Program-made: the position numbers and the translations under genes | Notes under the pieces: generated by a model | What the model was told of the DNA's origin: nothing | The model's database searches: none | Seen by the model: only the letters and a program-made list of their open reading frames with translations | In this document: piece after piece, positions 16,965 through 27,300 of the stretch | Layout of the letters: the number at the start of each line of letters is the position of its first letter | Numbering within the stretch: position 1 is the stretch's first letter | Assembly (NCBI GenBank): GCA_012728855.1 | Contig: JAAYEH010000082.1 | Coordinates: 1 to 47,579 of the forward strand | Source of the DNA: Rhodopirellula sp. | GTDB lineage: Bacteria > Planctomycetota > Planctomycetia > Pirellulales > Thermoguttaceae | Reading direction: 5' to 3' | DNA length: 47,579 nt

Positions 16965-19900
16965 ATGCATCGCGTCTTCTGTGTTGTCTCTCCAGAGCGG
17001 TCGCCCGTGGTATGCGCGGTCTATGCCTTGCTCTTTTCCATGCATTCACTTTCGGTTTCCGCCGCTGCGGACGATCAGCCGGCCGGCGTCCATGCAATAC
17101 CCTACAAGCCCGACCCGCCGCCGGCAATCGACGGGCGGCTCGATGAATGGGAGGCAGTGCCCAACGGGCTGCTGCTGGCCGACAAGCAGCACGCCACTTA
17201 TGTGCCCCAGCGGTGGCGGTCGCCGGCCGACCTCAGTGCCCGGGTCTGGTGCGCCTGGCGCGACGAGTATCTTTACCTGGCGGCCGACGTCGTCGACGAT
17301 CAACATCGTCAGCACGGCCGGGGAGACGAAATACTTCGGGGCGACCACGTCGAGATCTATCTCGATCTGACGCCTTCAGTAGACCCGGACCGCAAACAAC
17401 TCGGCGCGGGGCAAGTTCTGGTGGGACTGAGCCCCGGGGCTCTGCTGCAGTCGGGCGACCCGCTGACCGATTCGCCGGCGGAAGCGATCGTCTTCCGGCC
17501 CGAGGGGCCAGCGGCTTCCGGCACTCTCGTCGCTTCGCAAAAAACCGAGAAGGGCTATGCGATCGAGGCCGCCGTGCCGTGGAGCCTGCTGGGGGAACTC
17601 GCCGACAACCAGGCGTTGCGGCCGGCGATCGGACTCGCTTTCGGCCTGGAACTGGCAGTTTCCGACAACGACAGCCCGGAACCGGCGCAAGAGAAGATGA
17701 TGACCGCGCTGACGGCGCCTTGGCAACAGTCGCGCGATCGCATGTTGCCCGCCGTGCTCGCGGCGGCCGATGGCAAGGCGTCCCCCGTCGTCGTGCGCCC
17801 CGATCTAGTCGAAGCGATTACCCTCGGCCCCGGCAAGCGCGAGGAGATCTCGTTCGCCGGCGTGCAGCCCCCGCCCGGCAACGAGGTGGTTCTGGCGCTG
17901 AAAGCCAGAATCGAATCGGACAAGGCCGCCGGCTACACGCAGGCTTTGCGAATCCAAGTGAACGGCACGCCGCTCGACGCCGAGCGACTGGTGAATTGGT
18001 CAGCGGAAGAGACCCGCGTCGATGGGAAGTCGATGCGTCCGGCCGCGGGCAACGTGTTCAACGTCCCCTACGCTCCCGACTTCGATGCGCCGAACCGCAG
18101 CCCCTCCTACGCGCTTCGCAGTGGGCCGAAGCTCTGCCGCTATGAACTGCGAGTGACCGATCTGGTCAAGTTGGCCGACAATGTTCTCGTGCTGGAAAAC
18201 GCCGCCCCGGTCGAGTTCGGCCGCGTCGTCCTCATCGGCGACGTCGGGCTTCAGACACAACCGCCGCCGGAAAAGCGGCAGAAGCGAGCGGCGCCGACCG
18301 GTCCACTGCCGGTCTTTTCTCCCGCGACGAAGCGGGAAGTGGACTATGCCCTCCGGCAGCCCTCGGCGGCTGAAATCGTGGTTCGCATCGGGCCGCACGA
18401 TTTCCGGGTGGTGTCGGAGTTCTCCACGCCGGAGCCGGGCTGGGTGCAGGGGCCGTGCCGTTGGTTCGATTTCCGCCGCGAGATCCAACGCCGCGGCGAA
18501 TCGATCGTGGTCCGCGATACGTTTACCAATCGGACGGATGAAAAACTAGCGTTGATGCAGCGTCACCGCGCCCTGGCGCCGGAGCCGCTGGAAAAGGTGT
18601 GGCTGGCGGGCATTTCCCCCTCGAACCTGGCTTCGAGCGTTTCGGAGCCGGCAAACCCGACCAGCTACGGAGTCACCGGGAAACTTGGTATCGGATTGGT
18701 CGCATTGGACGACGTTTCTCAAGTCCACGCGGTCAACTTCAGCGCGGAGGATCATGTCGGCCTGGCCGACAATCAACTCGTGCTCCTGCCCAAGGCGACG
18801 CATGTGACCGAGTGGGCGATCTTGCCGACCAATTCGCCCGACTATTTTCAGTTCATCAATGCGGTTCGCCGGCTCCGCGGCGTAAACTTCACGATTCCCG
18901 GCAGCTTCGCCTTCCTTCGCGCCAATCCGCGGACGGAAGTCCATGACTGGACCGACCGGCAGTTGATCGATTTCATCGGCTTCAAGAATGCCTACTTTGT
19001 CACCGGCAGCATCGGCTGGCCGCGATATCAAGGACGGATTCCCCACGGGACGGCATTCCAGACGCTCGACTTGTCCTACCAGAAGCAGCAGTGGCAGCGT
19101 CTGCGAAAACTCGCGCCCGATGTGAAGCAAATGATGTACTACCATTGTTTCTTGGACGTGCGGGACGAGTCGCCGGCGGAGTATCGCGATGCTCGCCTGC
19201 TCCGCGTTGACGGCACTCAGGCCGATTACGGCAAGCCCCACGACCGGATCTTCGTGCCGACCGGCGAGAACCGCTACGGCCGCGACGTGGCGAAGAACGT
19301 CGAGATTATCCTTTCGCCGCAACCGGAAGGGTTGGGCTGCGACGGCGTCTACTGGGATGAGTTGGAGTACAGCCGATACCAGTACCATTACGGCGATTTT
19401 GACCGGCCCGGTGGATTGCCGTGGGACAAGGTCACTGCGGATATCAACCCCAAGACACACCAGATCGTGCGGCTGAAAAGCTCGGTGACGCTCCTTTCGC
19501 AGCCCTTCCGGCTGTCGCTGGCCAAACGGATTCTTCAAGACCGTTTTCTGGTGGCCAACGGCCAGCCGCACACGCGGGCATTTGTCGACCTGCATTTTCC
19601 CCGCTTCGTGGAGACCGGCAGCATCAGCAACTGTGCCAAAGCGCAAGCCTATAGTCCCATCGCGCTAGGCGATCACCTCACCGAACGCAGCGAGGAGGAC
19701 GCCTATCGCGTCATGCTCCGCGCGCTCGATTTCGGCTGCCTCTACTACTGGTACAACGACTTGACGGTGATCCCGACGCATCCGACGCTCACCCGCGATA
19801 TGTTTCCCATCACGCCGCTGGAATTACACGAAGGCTTTGTGATCGGCGAGGAGCGGATTGTCACCAAACGGAGCGGCCTGTTCGGCTGGAACGACCGCTC

Positions 19901-20036
19901 GCGGCACGAAGTCCACGTTTTCGACGACCAGGGACGCGAAGTGCTCGATTTCAAGGCGCCGTCGGTCGATCGCAACGGCAGCACGTTTACCGAATTGCGG
20001 CTGCCCGAGGATTACAGCGCGGCGATTGTGCGATAG
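16965..20036 (+). CDS. Secreted CBM9-like protein with C-terminal TIM-barrel (putative glycoside hydrolase)
   Basis: A 1023-residue exported protein. Start 16965 gives a signal peptide (hydrophobic AVYALLFSMHSLSVSAAA) with GAGGA upstream; the frame is open back to 16872. Residues about 45-215 are a CBM9/DOMON-like sugar-binding domain (PAIDGRLDEWEAVP; ARVWCAWRDEYLYLAADV). A long beta-rich middle follows. The C-terminal part from about residue 650 looks like a TIM barrel, with acidic residues Asp793, Asp798 and Glu799 in LGCDGVYWDELEYSR as plausible catalytic groups. I cannot assign a glycoside hydrolase family. As the last gene of the polysaccharide locus it may trim or degrade that polymer outside the cytoplasm, or attack a host or algal glycan. 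Confidence 0.8.
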   Translation: MHRVFCVVSPERSPVVCAVYALLFSMHSLSVSAAADDQPAGVHAIPYKPDPPPAIDGRLDEWEAVPNGLLLADKQHATYVPQRWRSPADLSARVWCAWRDEYLYLAADVVDDQHRQHGRGDEILRGDHVEIYLDLTPSVDPDRKQLGAGQVLVGLSPGALLQSGDPLTDSPAEAIVFRPEGPAASGTLVASQKTEKGYAIEAAVPWSLLGELADNQALRPAIGLAFGLELAVSDNDSPEPAQEKMMTALTAPWQQSRDRMLPAVLAAADGKASPVVVRPDLVEAITLGPGKREEISFAGVQPPPGNEVVLALKARIESDKAAGYTQALRIQVNGTPLDAERLVNWSAEETRVDGKSMRPAAGNVFNVPYAPDFDAPNRSPSYALRSGPKLCRYELRVTDLVKLADNVLVLENAAPVEFGRVVLIGDVGLQTQPPPEKRQKRAAPTGPLPVFSPATKREVDYALRQPSAAEIVVRIGPHDFRVVSEFSTPEPGWVQGPCRWFDFRREIQRRGESIVVRDTFTNRTDEKLALMQRHRALAPEPLEKVWLAGISPSNLASSVSEPANPTSYGVTGKLGIGLVALDDVSQVHAVNFSAEDHVGLADNQLVLLPKATHVTEWAILPTNSPDYFQFINAVRRLRGVNFTIPGSFAFLRANPRTEVHDWTDRQLIDFIGFKNAYFVTGSIGWPRYQGRIPHGTAFQTLDLSYQKQQWQRLRKLAPDVKQMMYYHCFLDVRDESPAEYRDARLLRVDGTQADYGKPHDRIFVPTGENRYGRDVAKNVEIILSPQPEGLGCDGVYWDELEYSRYQYHYGDFDRPGGLPWDKVTADINPKTHQIVRLKSSVTLLSQPFRLSLAKRILQDRFLVANGQPHTRAFVDLHFPRFVETGSISNCAKAQAYSPIALGDHLTERSEEDAYRVMLRALDFGCLYYWYNDLTVIPTHPTLTRDMFPITPLELHEGFVIGEERIVTKRSGLFGWNDRSRHEVHVFDDQGREVLDFKAPSVDRNGSTFTELRLPEDYSAAIVR

Positions 20037-20380
20037 TAAGGCTCTTGTGCGCCCTGCGGGCAGGTTTGGCTCGTTGAACCGCAACGGCCAACGGCCTGCG
20101 TGGAATGTGCCGTGGCGGGTCTCGTTGCCGCCCCACGCGCAGGCCGTTGGCCGTTGCGGTTCAACGAGTTGCCTTGCGGCCGAATGCCGACGGTCTTGTG
20201 CGCTGCGTGTTGATGATTCAGCCGGTGAAATCGCGACGACCCGATAGGCAACCGCCGCTACCACCCCCCCGAAGGCGCCACTTCGCCTTGCCAAAGCCCA
20301 GTGATATGCGAGAATTGTCTTGGAGGAACCAAGGATCGGCGAACGAATAACTGTCGTGAAATCGAGGCGGGGGGTGTTTC
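20037..20380. other. Non-coding region with a palindromic repeat
   Basis: About 340 bases between the secreted protein and the small conserved gene, without a convincing frame. It contains the long inverted repeat listed separately, two near-copies of TCTTGTGCGC (about 20043 and 20194), and a run of seven C at about 20264. The last part should hold the promoter of the gene at 20381; I see no clear -35/-10 pair. Confidence 0.6.
20070..20168. repeat. Long inverted repeat, REP/MITE-like or terminator
   Basis: The left arm (20070-20103) and right arm (20133-20168) are complementary over about 34 bases with two extra bases in the right arm; the core is GAACCGCAACGGCCAACGG and its complement. The 29-base loop can itself pair GGCGG (20114-20118) with CCGCC (20128-20132). 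There is no T-run after the stem, so it is not a classic intrinsic terminator, although it could still stop transcription after the polysaccharide locus. Length and shape fit a dispersed palindromic element. Copy number elsewhere in the genome is unknown. Confidence 0.75.
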
Positions 20381-20653
20381 ATGGTGATCGGCGATACCCA
20401 AGTCGGGACAAGGTTTGACGAACTCAAGGCGGGTGATCGAATCGAGGTGGAGCACACGGTGACTGTGGGGATGAAGATCTGGACCACCACCACCGTGGGA
20501 ACCGTCGTCCGCACGGAGCGGCGGCGGCACGGCTTGCACTTCCGTCGCAACATGGACGACAAGGTCTTCAGCGACGTCATCCTGCTCGAGTTGCCCGATG
20601 GAGAACTGACGACTGTAACGATGGACGAATTCACGGTCCTGCGACGCGCGTAG
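20381..20653 (+). CDS. Small conserved protein of unknown function
   Basis: A 90-residue protein predicted to be mostly beta strand, with the phrases LKAGDRIEVEHTVTVG and VGTVVRTERRRHGLHF, which resemble a small SH3-like or beta-barrel fold. A purine-rich GGCGGGGGG lies about 8 bases before the ATG. No signal peptide, membrane segment or cysteine is present. I recall similar short proteins in planctomycete genomes but no function. It is 61 bases upstream of the radical SAM gene and may share its transcript. A nucleic-acid-binding role is possible but not shown. Confidence 0.7.
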   Translation: MVIGDTQVGTRFDELKAGDRIEVEHTVTVGMKIWTTTTVGTVVRTERRRHGLHFRRNMDDKVFSDVILLELPDGELTTVTMDEFTVLRRA

Positions 20654-20714
20654 GCAAATCAGAACCGATAAGTTCTCGGCAGCGGACGGCGCGATCCGCT
20701 TTCAAGGATATTCT

Positions 20715-21635
20715 TTGTCTGTTGAGCCAATGGAGCAGCCACACGACCCCGCCCCATCCCTCTTCGAGGCGCATCCCCGCAGTTTCGAGAGCAATCGCTA
20801 CGTCTATCCTGTCGTGAGCCGGCGCAGCGGCGGGATTTCGATCGGGGTGAATCTCAATCTCGACAAGGTGTGCAATTTCGATTGCGTCTACTGCCAGGTC
20901 GATCGGACCGAACTGGCCACCCGCGAGTTTGTCGAGACCGATCGGCTGGTGTCCGAGTTGGACGATACGATCGGGCGGATCGTCTCCGGGCGGATTTATC
21001 AAACCGCCGCCTTCCAGCGCACCCCCGCGGCTTTTCGCCGGCTGAACGACATCGCCTTCAGCGGCGATGGGGAACCGACCACATACCGTAATTTCGACGA
21101 GATCGTCTCAATCTCGGCGGAGGTTCGCCGGCGTCACGGGCTGGACGACGTCAAACTCGTGCTGATCACCAACGCCAGCATGTTTCATCGCCAGCGAGTC
21201 CGCCGAGCGTTGGAGATCCTCGACGCTGAAAACGGCGAGATCTGGGCCAAGCTCGACGCCGGCACGGAAAGCTACTACAAGAGGATCATTCGCACGGTCA
21301 TTCCTTTTAGGCGGATTCTCGACAACCTCGCGGACGCCGCACGAGCGCGCCCGATCGTGATCCAGTCGCTCTTCATGCGGGTCGAGGGCGTGGCGCCGCC
21401 GCTGGAAGAGCAAGACGCCTATTGCGATCGGTTGGGCGAGATTCTTGCCGCTGGCGGCCGGATCAAACTGGTGCAAATCCACACGATCGCGCGACCGCCG
21501 GCGGAGACTTGGGTGACCTCTCTCTCCACTGCCGAGGTGGATGCCTTGGCCGACCGTGTCCGCCGCCGCAGCGGCCTGCCGGTCGCCGCCTATTACGGCA
21601 CGCAATCTGGAGACGCTCCAGATCCGGGAGCGTAA
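20715..21635 (+). CDS. Radical SAM protein
   Basis: A 306-residue radical SAM enzyme. The iron-sulfur motif CNFDCVYCQ places Cys53, Cys57 and Cys60 as the CX3CX2C ligands, followed by the SAM-binding region FSGDGEPTTY. There is no C-terminal SPASM or Twitch cysteine cluster, so it is a minimal one-cluster enzyme of the COG0731-like type. Substrate unknown. Start is a TTG at 20715 with AAGGA 6 bases upstream; ATG 20730 is an alternative. The ABC ATPase gene starts 54 bases downstream and may be co-transcribed, though a functional link is not evident. Confidence 0.88.
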   Translation: MSVEPMEQPHDPAPSLFEAHPRSFESNRYVYPVVSRRSGGISIGVNLNLDKVCNFDCVYCQVDRTELATREFVETDRLVSELDDTIGRIVSGRIYQTAAFQRTPAAFRRLNDIAFSGDGEPTTYRNFDEIVSISAEVRRRHGLDDVKLVLITNASMFHRQRVRRALEILDAENGEIWAKLDAGTESYYKRIIRTVIPFRRILDNLADAARARPIVIQSLFMRVEGVAPPLEEQDAYCDRLGEILAAGGRIKLVQIHTIARPPAETWVTSLSTAEVDALADRVRRRSGLPVAAYYGTQSGDAPDPGA

Positions 21636-21689
21636 GGTCGTTGCGGGTTGTTGACCTCCAAAAGGCACTGGATCGGATCGAACACAAGC

Positions 21690-22412
21690 ATGATTTCCGT
21701 GGCCGACTTCTCCAAGAACTACGGTGAGCACCTGGCCGTGCAACGGCTTTCTTTCGACGTTGCCGCCGGTTCGATCTTGGGAATGCTTGGCCCGAACGGC
21801 GCGGGCAAAACGACTACCCTGCGCGTTATGGCCGGCATCCTCCAACCCACCACCGGACGCGTTACAATTGCCGGGCACGACGTGGTCGAGAACCCGGTCG
21901 CGGCCAAACAGCAGTTGGCACTGGTGCCCGACGATCCCCATCTGTTTGATTCCTTGACCGTTTGGGAACACCTTGACTTCATCGCCGCGGCTTACCGTGT
22001 GCCGGATTTCTGCACGGCCGCCGAGGTTCTCTTGGGGCAGTTCGATTTGACGGACAGACGGGACACGGCGGTGAGCGAGTTGTCGCGTGGAATGCGGCAG
22101 AAAGTCGCCATTTGCTGCGCCTATCTCCACCAGCCGTCGGCGATCCTTTTCGACGAGCCGATGACCGGGCTCGACCCTCGCGGAATACGCACTCTCAAAG
22201 CGTCGATCCGAGAGCAGGCGGCGGGGGGCGCGGCGGTAGTCATCAGCTCGCATTTATTGTCGCTCGTCGAGGATCTCTGCACGCATCTCCTGATCCTTCA
22301 TCGGGGCGGCAGCCTCTTCTGCGGCACGCTGGCGGGGGCGCGCACGCGCTACCCGAATCTGGAAGGCGAAAGCTCGCTGGAGGACATTTTCTTCAAGGCC
22401 ACGGAGTCGTAG
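21690..22412 (+). CDS. ABC transporter ATP-binding protein
   Basis: A 240-residue ABC ATPase with Walker A GPNGAGKTT, the signature LSRGMRQK, Walker B AILFDEPMTGLDP and the switch His in VISSHLLSLVEDL. The order and the short C-terminal end with no extra domain are typical of ABC-2 type exporter ATPases. The permease gene begins 8 bases after its stop, so the two form one transporter in the inner membrane. Start ATG 21690 is chosen over an upstream in-frame ATG at 21648 because homologues begin at MISVADFSKNYG. The substrate is unknown. Confidence 0.95.
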   Translation: MISVADFSKNYGEHLAVQRLSFDVAAGSILGMLGPNGAGKTTTLRVMAGILQPTTGRVTIAGHDVVENPVAAKQQLALVPDDPHLFDSLTVWEHLDFIAAAYRVPDFCTAAEVLLGQFDLTDRRDTAVSELSRGMRQKVAICCAYLHQPSAILFDEPMTGLDPRGIRTLKASIREQAAGGAAVVISSHLLSLVEDLCTHLLILHRGGSLFCGTLAGARTRYPNLEGESSLEDIFFKATES

Positions 22413-22420
22413 AGAGTCCG

Positions 22421-24073
22421 ATGCACGTCGCCCTTTGGAAGCTATATCGCTTGCGAGTCCGCGGTAGTGTCCGCGCGATGCTTGGCCGGGTCCAATCCAT
22501 CCGGGGCGCGGTTCTCGCCGCTTTCACTGTGCTGGTCGTGCTGATGATGTTCGGCCCGAACCTGTTGTTCCTGGTCGCGCATGGGCCCTCGCGCGTGATG
22601 GGCCACGGAACCGACTCGCTCGACGAAATTCTCCCGGTCGGGATGCTCTTCTACTTTGTCCTCGCGATCGGCTCTTCGCTCGGTCAGCGGGCGATCTACT
22701 TTTCGCCCGCCGAGGTCGATTATCTTTTCCCCGGCCCTTTTTCCCGGCGACAGATTCTCCTCTACAAGATCCTGGGCAACGTTAGCGGCGCGATCTTGAT
22801 GGCGTTGATTCTGGCGACCTCACTGGTGATGCTCATTGCTTCATGGCCTGCGGCGGTGATTGGCGCGTTCCTTGCGGTGCTATGGATCAACAGCCTGACG
22901 CTGTGCGTCCAACTCATCGCACAGAGCGTTTCCGAGAGGGTCTTCACCCGCGCACGCAAATGGTTCCTCCTGGGGGTTGCCGCGACAGTCGCCCTGGCGA
23001 TCGGCCAGGCAGGTCGTGCAGCCCTGGACGGCAATTGGCAGGAAACCTTGAGGGCCGCGCGGCATTCCCCGTTTGCTGACGTGCTGCTGGCGCCGTTCGG
23101 CATCTACGCCAACATCATTGCCGCCGAGCGGCTCGTTCCCGACGCCCTCGGCTGGACAACGCTAGGGGCAATCCTTGCGGCAGCGGGGTACGCCGTTGCC
23201 GTCCGACTCGACGCCAACTACCTGGAGACAGCCGTCCGCGTCAGCCAACAGATCCAGGAGCGAGTGCGCCGCGCCTCGACCGAAGGGGTCTTCGCCCGCT
23301 CCTCTCAACGAGCGGTTCGGACTTCAAAGTTGCCCCAGCCGCCCTGGTTCGGCGGCGTCGGCCCTCTAGCCTGGCGACAGACGCTTCAAGCGGTCCGCGG
23401 CGGCCGGGGCGGCATGCTGTTGGCCGTCATTGTCTTTGCAGCGGTTGCCACTCCGGTGTTCCTTGGATCCCGCAAAAATGCCGACTTGCCGACCATTCTC
23501 CCTTCGGTGGTCATCGGCGCCGCCGTGTATATCACCTTCTTGTTCTCCGCTCACGTTCCGCTTGGGTTCCGAGGCGATCATGCGAGAATGGATCTGTTGA
23601 AGTCCTTGCCCATTCGACCGCTTGCGATCGCTTGCGGACAAATGGTCGTCGTTGTGCTGGTACTGACGTCTTTCCAGTGTTTCCTGTTCGGTGTCACCGC
23701 GGCTGTGTTTCCCGCGTCGGCGGCACAACTCCTGATCGCGAGCGTTTTCGCCCTGCCTTTCAATTGGATCCTGTTCGGAACTGAGGATTTTCTCTTCCTG
23801 CTCTACCCCTCTCCCATGTTCGCCACCGGCTCCGAAGGGCTCCTAAAAATGGGACGCGTGATGTTGTTTATGCTGGCCAAGTTCCTGGTGCTCGGTGCCT
23901 GCGCCGGTGTAGCGGCGGTTCCGGCGGCAGTTGTGTACTTTCTCACCAACAGCCTTGTCTTGGCGTGCGCGGCCGGCTGGGGAGTATTGGTGCCGACGGG
24001 GGTTGGCATTCTCATGCTGGTGGCCTGGGCGTTTAGCCGTTTCGATGTGGCTGCGATCGCCGAACAGACCTGA
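22421..24073 (+). CDS. ABC exporter permease (PF16962-like)
   Basis: A 550-residue integral membrane protein with about ten hydrophobic segments in two groups, separated by a large soluble stretch (about residues 250-320). The N-terminal LVVLMMFGPNLLFLVAHGP and the phrase IYFSPAEVDYLFPGPFSRRQ match the 'putative ABC exporter' family. It pairs with the ATPase 8 bases upstream. The family is frequent in planctomycetes and its cargo is not known. No ribosome-binding site stands out beyond AGAGAG before ATG 22421. The reading frame is open further upstream, but that part lies over the ATPase in another frame. Confidence 0.88.
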   Translation: MHVALWKLYRLRVRGSVRAMLGRVQSIRGAVLAAFTVLVVLMMFGPNLLFLVAHGPSRVMGHGTDSLDEILPVGMLFYFVLAIGSSLGQRAIYFSPAEVDYLFPGPFSRRQILLYKILGNVSGAILMALILATSLVMLIASWPAAVIGAFLAVLWINSLTLCVQLIAQSVSERVFTRARKWFLLGVAATVALAIGQAGRAALDGNWQETLRAARHSPFADVLLAPFGIYANIIAAERLVPDALGWTTLGAILAAAGYAVAVRLDANYLETAVRVSQQIQERVRRASTEGVFARSSQRAVRTSKLPQPPWFGGVGPLAWRQTLQAVRGGRGGMLLAVIVFAAVATPVFLGSRKNADLPTILPSVVIGAAVYITFLFSAHVPLGFRGDHARMDLLKSLPIRPLAIACGQMVVVVLVLTSFQCFLFGVTAAVFPASAAQLLIASVFALPFNWILFGTEDFLFLLYPSPMFATGSEGLLKMGRVMLFMLAKFLVLGACAGVAAVPAAVVYFLTNSLVLACAAGWGVLVPTGVGILMLVAWAFSRFDVAAIAEQT

Positions 24074-24373
24074 TTCCAACCCAGCGCGCACTGCACGCAC
24101 CAACCCCCCCCCAATCTAACTGCCTGTCGTGGGCGCGTTGCCGATTTCCCTTGCGGTAACCTCAGCGATACTCGCGGCTTGTTGCCTTGGCGGCGCGGTC
24201 CGGCATGAGGCGCAAAAGAGAGGGATCGCCGCGGCCAAACGGTGGGGAAAGCGGAGAATTTCCTGCCAGTTCACCGGAGGCACTTGCGTGGCGCTCGATA
24301 AGAGTGCAAACTGTTTAGGTTTGTCACTGCCTGCGACTATCTGACATGCTCTCATGCATCCGGGGAAACTGAC
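24074..24373. other. Intergenic region upstream of the PEPCK fusion
   Basis: About 300 bases with no supported gene. A short plus-strand frame (24129-24344) has an Ala/Cys-rich start but no ribosome-binding site and no recognisable family. The region should hold the promoter of the PEPCK-aminotransferase gene. TTGTCA near 24322 is the only -35-like element I noticed, and the -10 that should follow is poor. An eight-C run is at about 24105. Confidence 0.5.
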
Positions 24374-27300
24374 GTGAACCAGCATCGTAAGCTGCAAGAA
24401 TGGGTGGAGGAAGCGGCTCGCTTGTGCCAGCCGGATCAGGTCGTCTGGATCGACGGCTCCGAGGAGGAGAAAGATCGGCTGATCCAGGAGGCTTCGGCCA
24501 CCAGGGAAATCGTCTCGTTGAACAACAAAAAGTTTCCCGGCTGCCTCTACCATCGCACGGCGATCAACGATGTTGCCCGCACCGAGGATCTGACCTTCAT
24601 CTGTACCACCCGTCGGGATGATGCGGGACCGACGAATAATTGGATGTCGCCGGAGGAAGCCTATCGCAAAGCGGGCGCGATCTTCCGCGGCTCGATGCGT
24701 GGCCGGACGATGTACGTCATCCCGTTTTCGATGGGGCCGGTCGGATCGCCTTTCAGCAAAATCGGCGTCGAGCTTACCGACAGCATCTACGTCGTTTTGA
24801 ACATGCGGATCATGACCCATGTCGGCCGCGCCGTGCTCAAGCAACTCGGCACTGCCGGCGAGTTCACCAAGTGCCTGCACGGCAAGGCTGAGTTGGACAT
24901 CAAACGCCGTCTGATCCTGCACTTCCCGGACGACAACGCGATCTGGAGCGTCGGCTCCGGGTACGGCGGCAACGTACTGTTGGGCAAGAAGTGCCTTGCG
25001 CTGCGGATCGCCAGCAACCTCAGCGAGAGAGAGGGTTGGCTGGCCGAGCACATGTTGATTATGGGCGTCGAGGATCCGAAGGGAAGGGTCGAATATGTGG
25101 CGGCGGCCTTCCCCAGCGCCTGCGGCAAGACGAACCTGGCCATGCTCGTGCCGCCGGAAGGGCTGCGATCGAAGGGCTACCGCATCTGGACGGTCGGCGA
25201 CGACATCGCCTGGATGCGGATCGACACCGACGGCCGCCTCTGGGCGATCAATCCGGAGACGGGCTTCTTCGGCGTCGCGCCGGGGACCAATATGAACAGC
25301 AATCCCAACATGATGCGAACGATCCAAAAAAACACCATCTTCACCAACGTGGTGTTGACCAAGGACGGTGAAGTATGGTGGGAGGGCGCCGATGGCGAGC
25401 CGCCCGAGAGCGGCTGGGATTGGAAAGGCCAGCCGTGGAAGCCCGGCATGAAGGATGAAAAGGGCGAGCCTATCCTCGGCGCCCATCCCAATAGCCGCTT
25501 CACCGCCCCGTTGGCCCAGTGTCCCTCGGCATCGTTCCGCACCGAGCACCACCACGGGGTGCCGATCTCGGCGATCATCTTCGGCGGGCGGCGCGCCCGG
25601 CTGGCGCCTTTGGTCTACGAGGCGTTCGATTGGGAGCACGGTGTCTTCGTCGGGGCGACGATGGCCTCCGAGCGAACGGCGGCCCAGTTCGGCAAGATCG
25701 GCGAGGTCCGCCGCGATCCAATGGCCATGCTCCCCTTCTGCGGCTACCACATGGGCGACTACTTCGAGCACTGGCTCAGCACCGGCAGACGAATGAGCAA
25801 CCCGCCCAAGATCTTCCACGTCAACTGGTTCCGGACCGACGAAGACGGCAGTTGGCTCTGGCCGGGCTTCGGGGAGAACTTGCGCGTGATCGAATGGATC
25901 CTCGACCGCTGCCGCGGCGAGGCCGACGCGGTGAAGACTCCCATCGGATACGTGCCGTCGCCAACCGCCCTCGACCTGACGGGGCTGGATATTCCCAACG
26001 AGACCCTCGAGAAGCTTTCCGCGGTGAACCGCGACGACTGGTACGCCGAGACGGAAGGGGTCGCCAGCTTCTTCCAGGAGTTCGGTCAGCGATTTCCGAA
26101 AGCCCTCTGGGAACAGCTCGAATCGCTGCGGCTGAGGCTGCGGGCGCCGGTGTCGTTGATGAAGCCCGGGGCCGAAGTCCGGCCGCTGGCCGCGGAACTG
26201 AACGACGTGATCGAGCGGGAGAACTCCAACGTTTACGCGATGCTCTCGGAACTCGGCAAACGGCTCTATTTCCCCAAGGGCATTCTCGCGCAAAGCGCCG
26301 AGGCGAAGGAAAAGGCGAAACAGTGCGACGTGACGATCGGGATCGCACGCGAAAACGGCAAGCCGATGTTCCTGCCCTCGATCATGAAGTACTTCCCCGA
26401 ACTCACGCCCGGCGAAGTTCTCAGCTATGCGCCGGCCACCGGCCGACCCGACCTGAGAAAGCGGTGGCGCGAGGGTCTGCTGCGGAAAAACCCCAGCCTG
26501 AAGGCGAAGGGCTTCTCCACACCGATCGTCACCAGCGGCGTGACCCACGCGCTGAGCCTGGTGGCCGATCTCTTCGTCAACAAGGGCGACATGGTTCTCT
26601 TGCCCGACAAGTTCTGGGAAAACTACGAGTTGCTTTTTGCCACGCGTTACCAGGCACAGTTGGCCACCTACCCGCTGTTCAACGCCGGCGGCGGGTTCAA
26701 TATCGAGGCCCTGCGGCAGGCGCTGGCCACCCGCGCCGGAAGCTGGAAGACCGTCCTGATCATGAACTTCCCCAACAATCCCACCGGCTACTCGATCACC
26801 AACGGCGAAGCCGACAGCATTGTCACGGTGTTGCGGGAAGCGGCCGAGGACGGCCGCAATTTGATCGTCGTCTCCGACGACGCCTACTTCGGCCTGTTCT
26901 ACGACGAAGAGGTCGCTCAGGAATCGCTTTTCGCCCGTCTCGCCGGGCTGCACGAGCGGATCCTGGCGATCAAGGTCGACGGCCCCACCAAAGAGGATTT
27001 CGTCTGGGGCTTCCGCACCGGCATGTTGACGTTCAGTTCCAAGGCGTTCCTCAGTGAGGAGGCGTTGTACGGGGCGTTGGAAAAGAAGGCGGCAGGCGCC
27101 ATCCGCAGCGCCATTTCCAACTGTTCTCATGTCGCGCAGTCGGTGCTTGCCAAGGCGATGGCGAGCGAGGAGATCGCGGGGGAGCGTCAGGAAAAGAAGG
27201 CCACGCTCGAAGCCCGCGCCAAGGAGGTCCACAAGATCCTCGCCGACCCGCAGTACGCCAAGTTTTGGGAGCCCTACCCCTTCAATTCCGGCTACTTCAT

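Noticed and set aside
20381..24073. Small gene, radical SAM enzyme and ABC exporter as a peptide (RiPP) cluster
   Set aside because: The radical SAM protein lacks a SPASM/Twitch region, the 90-residue protein is beta-rich with no leader/core pattern or Cys, and no peptidase or recognition domain is present. More likely unrelated neighbours.
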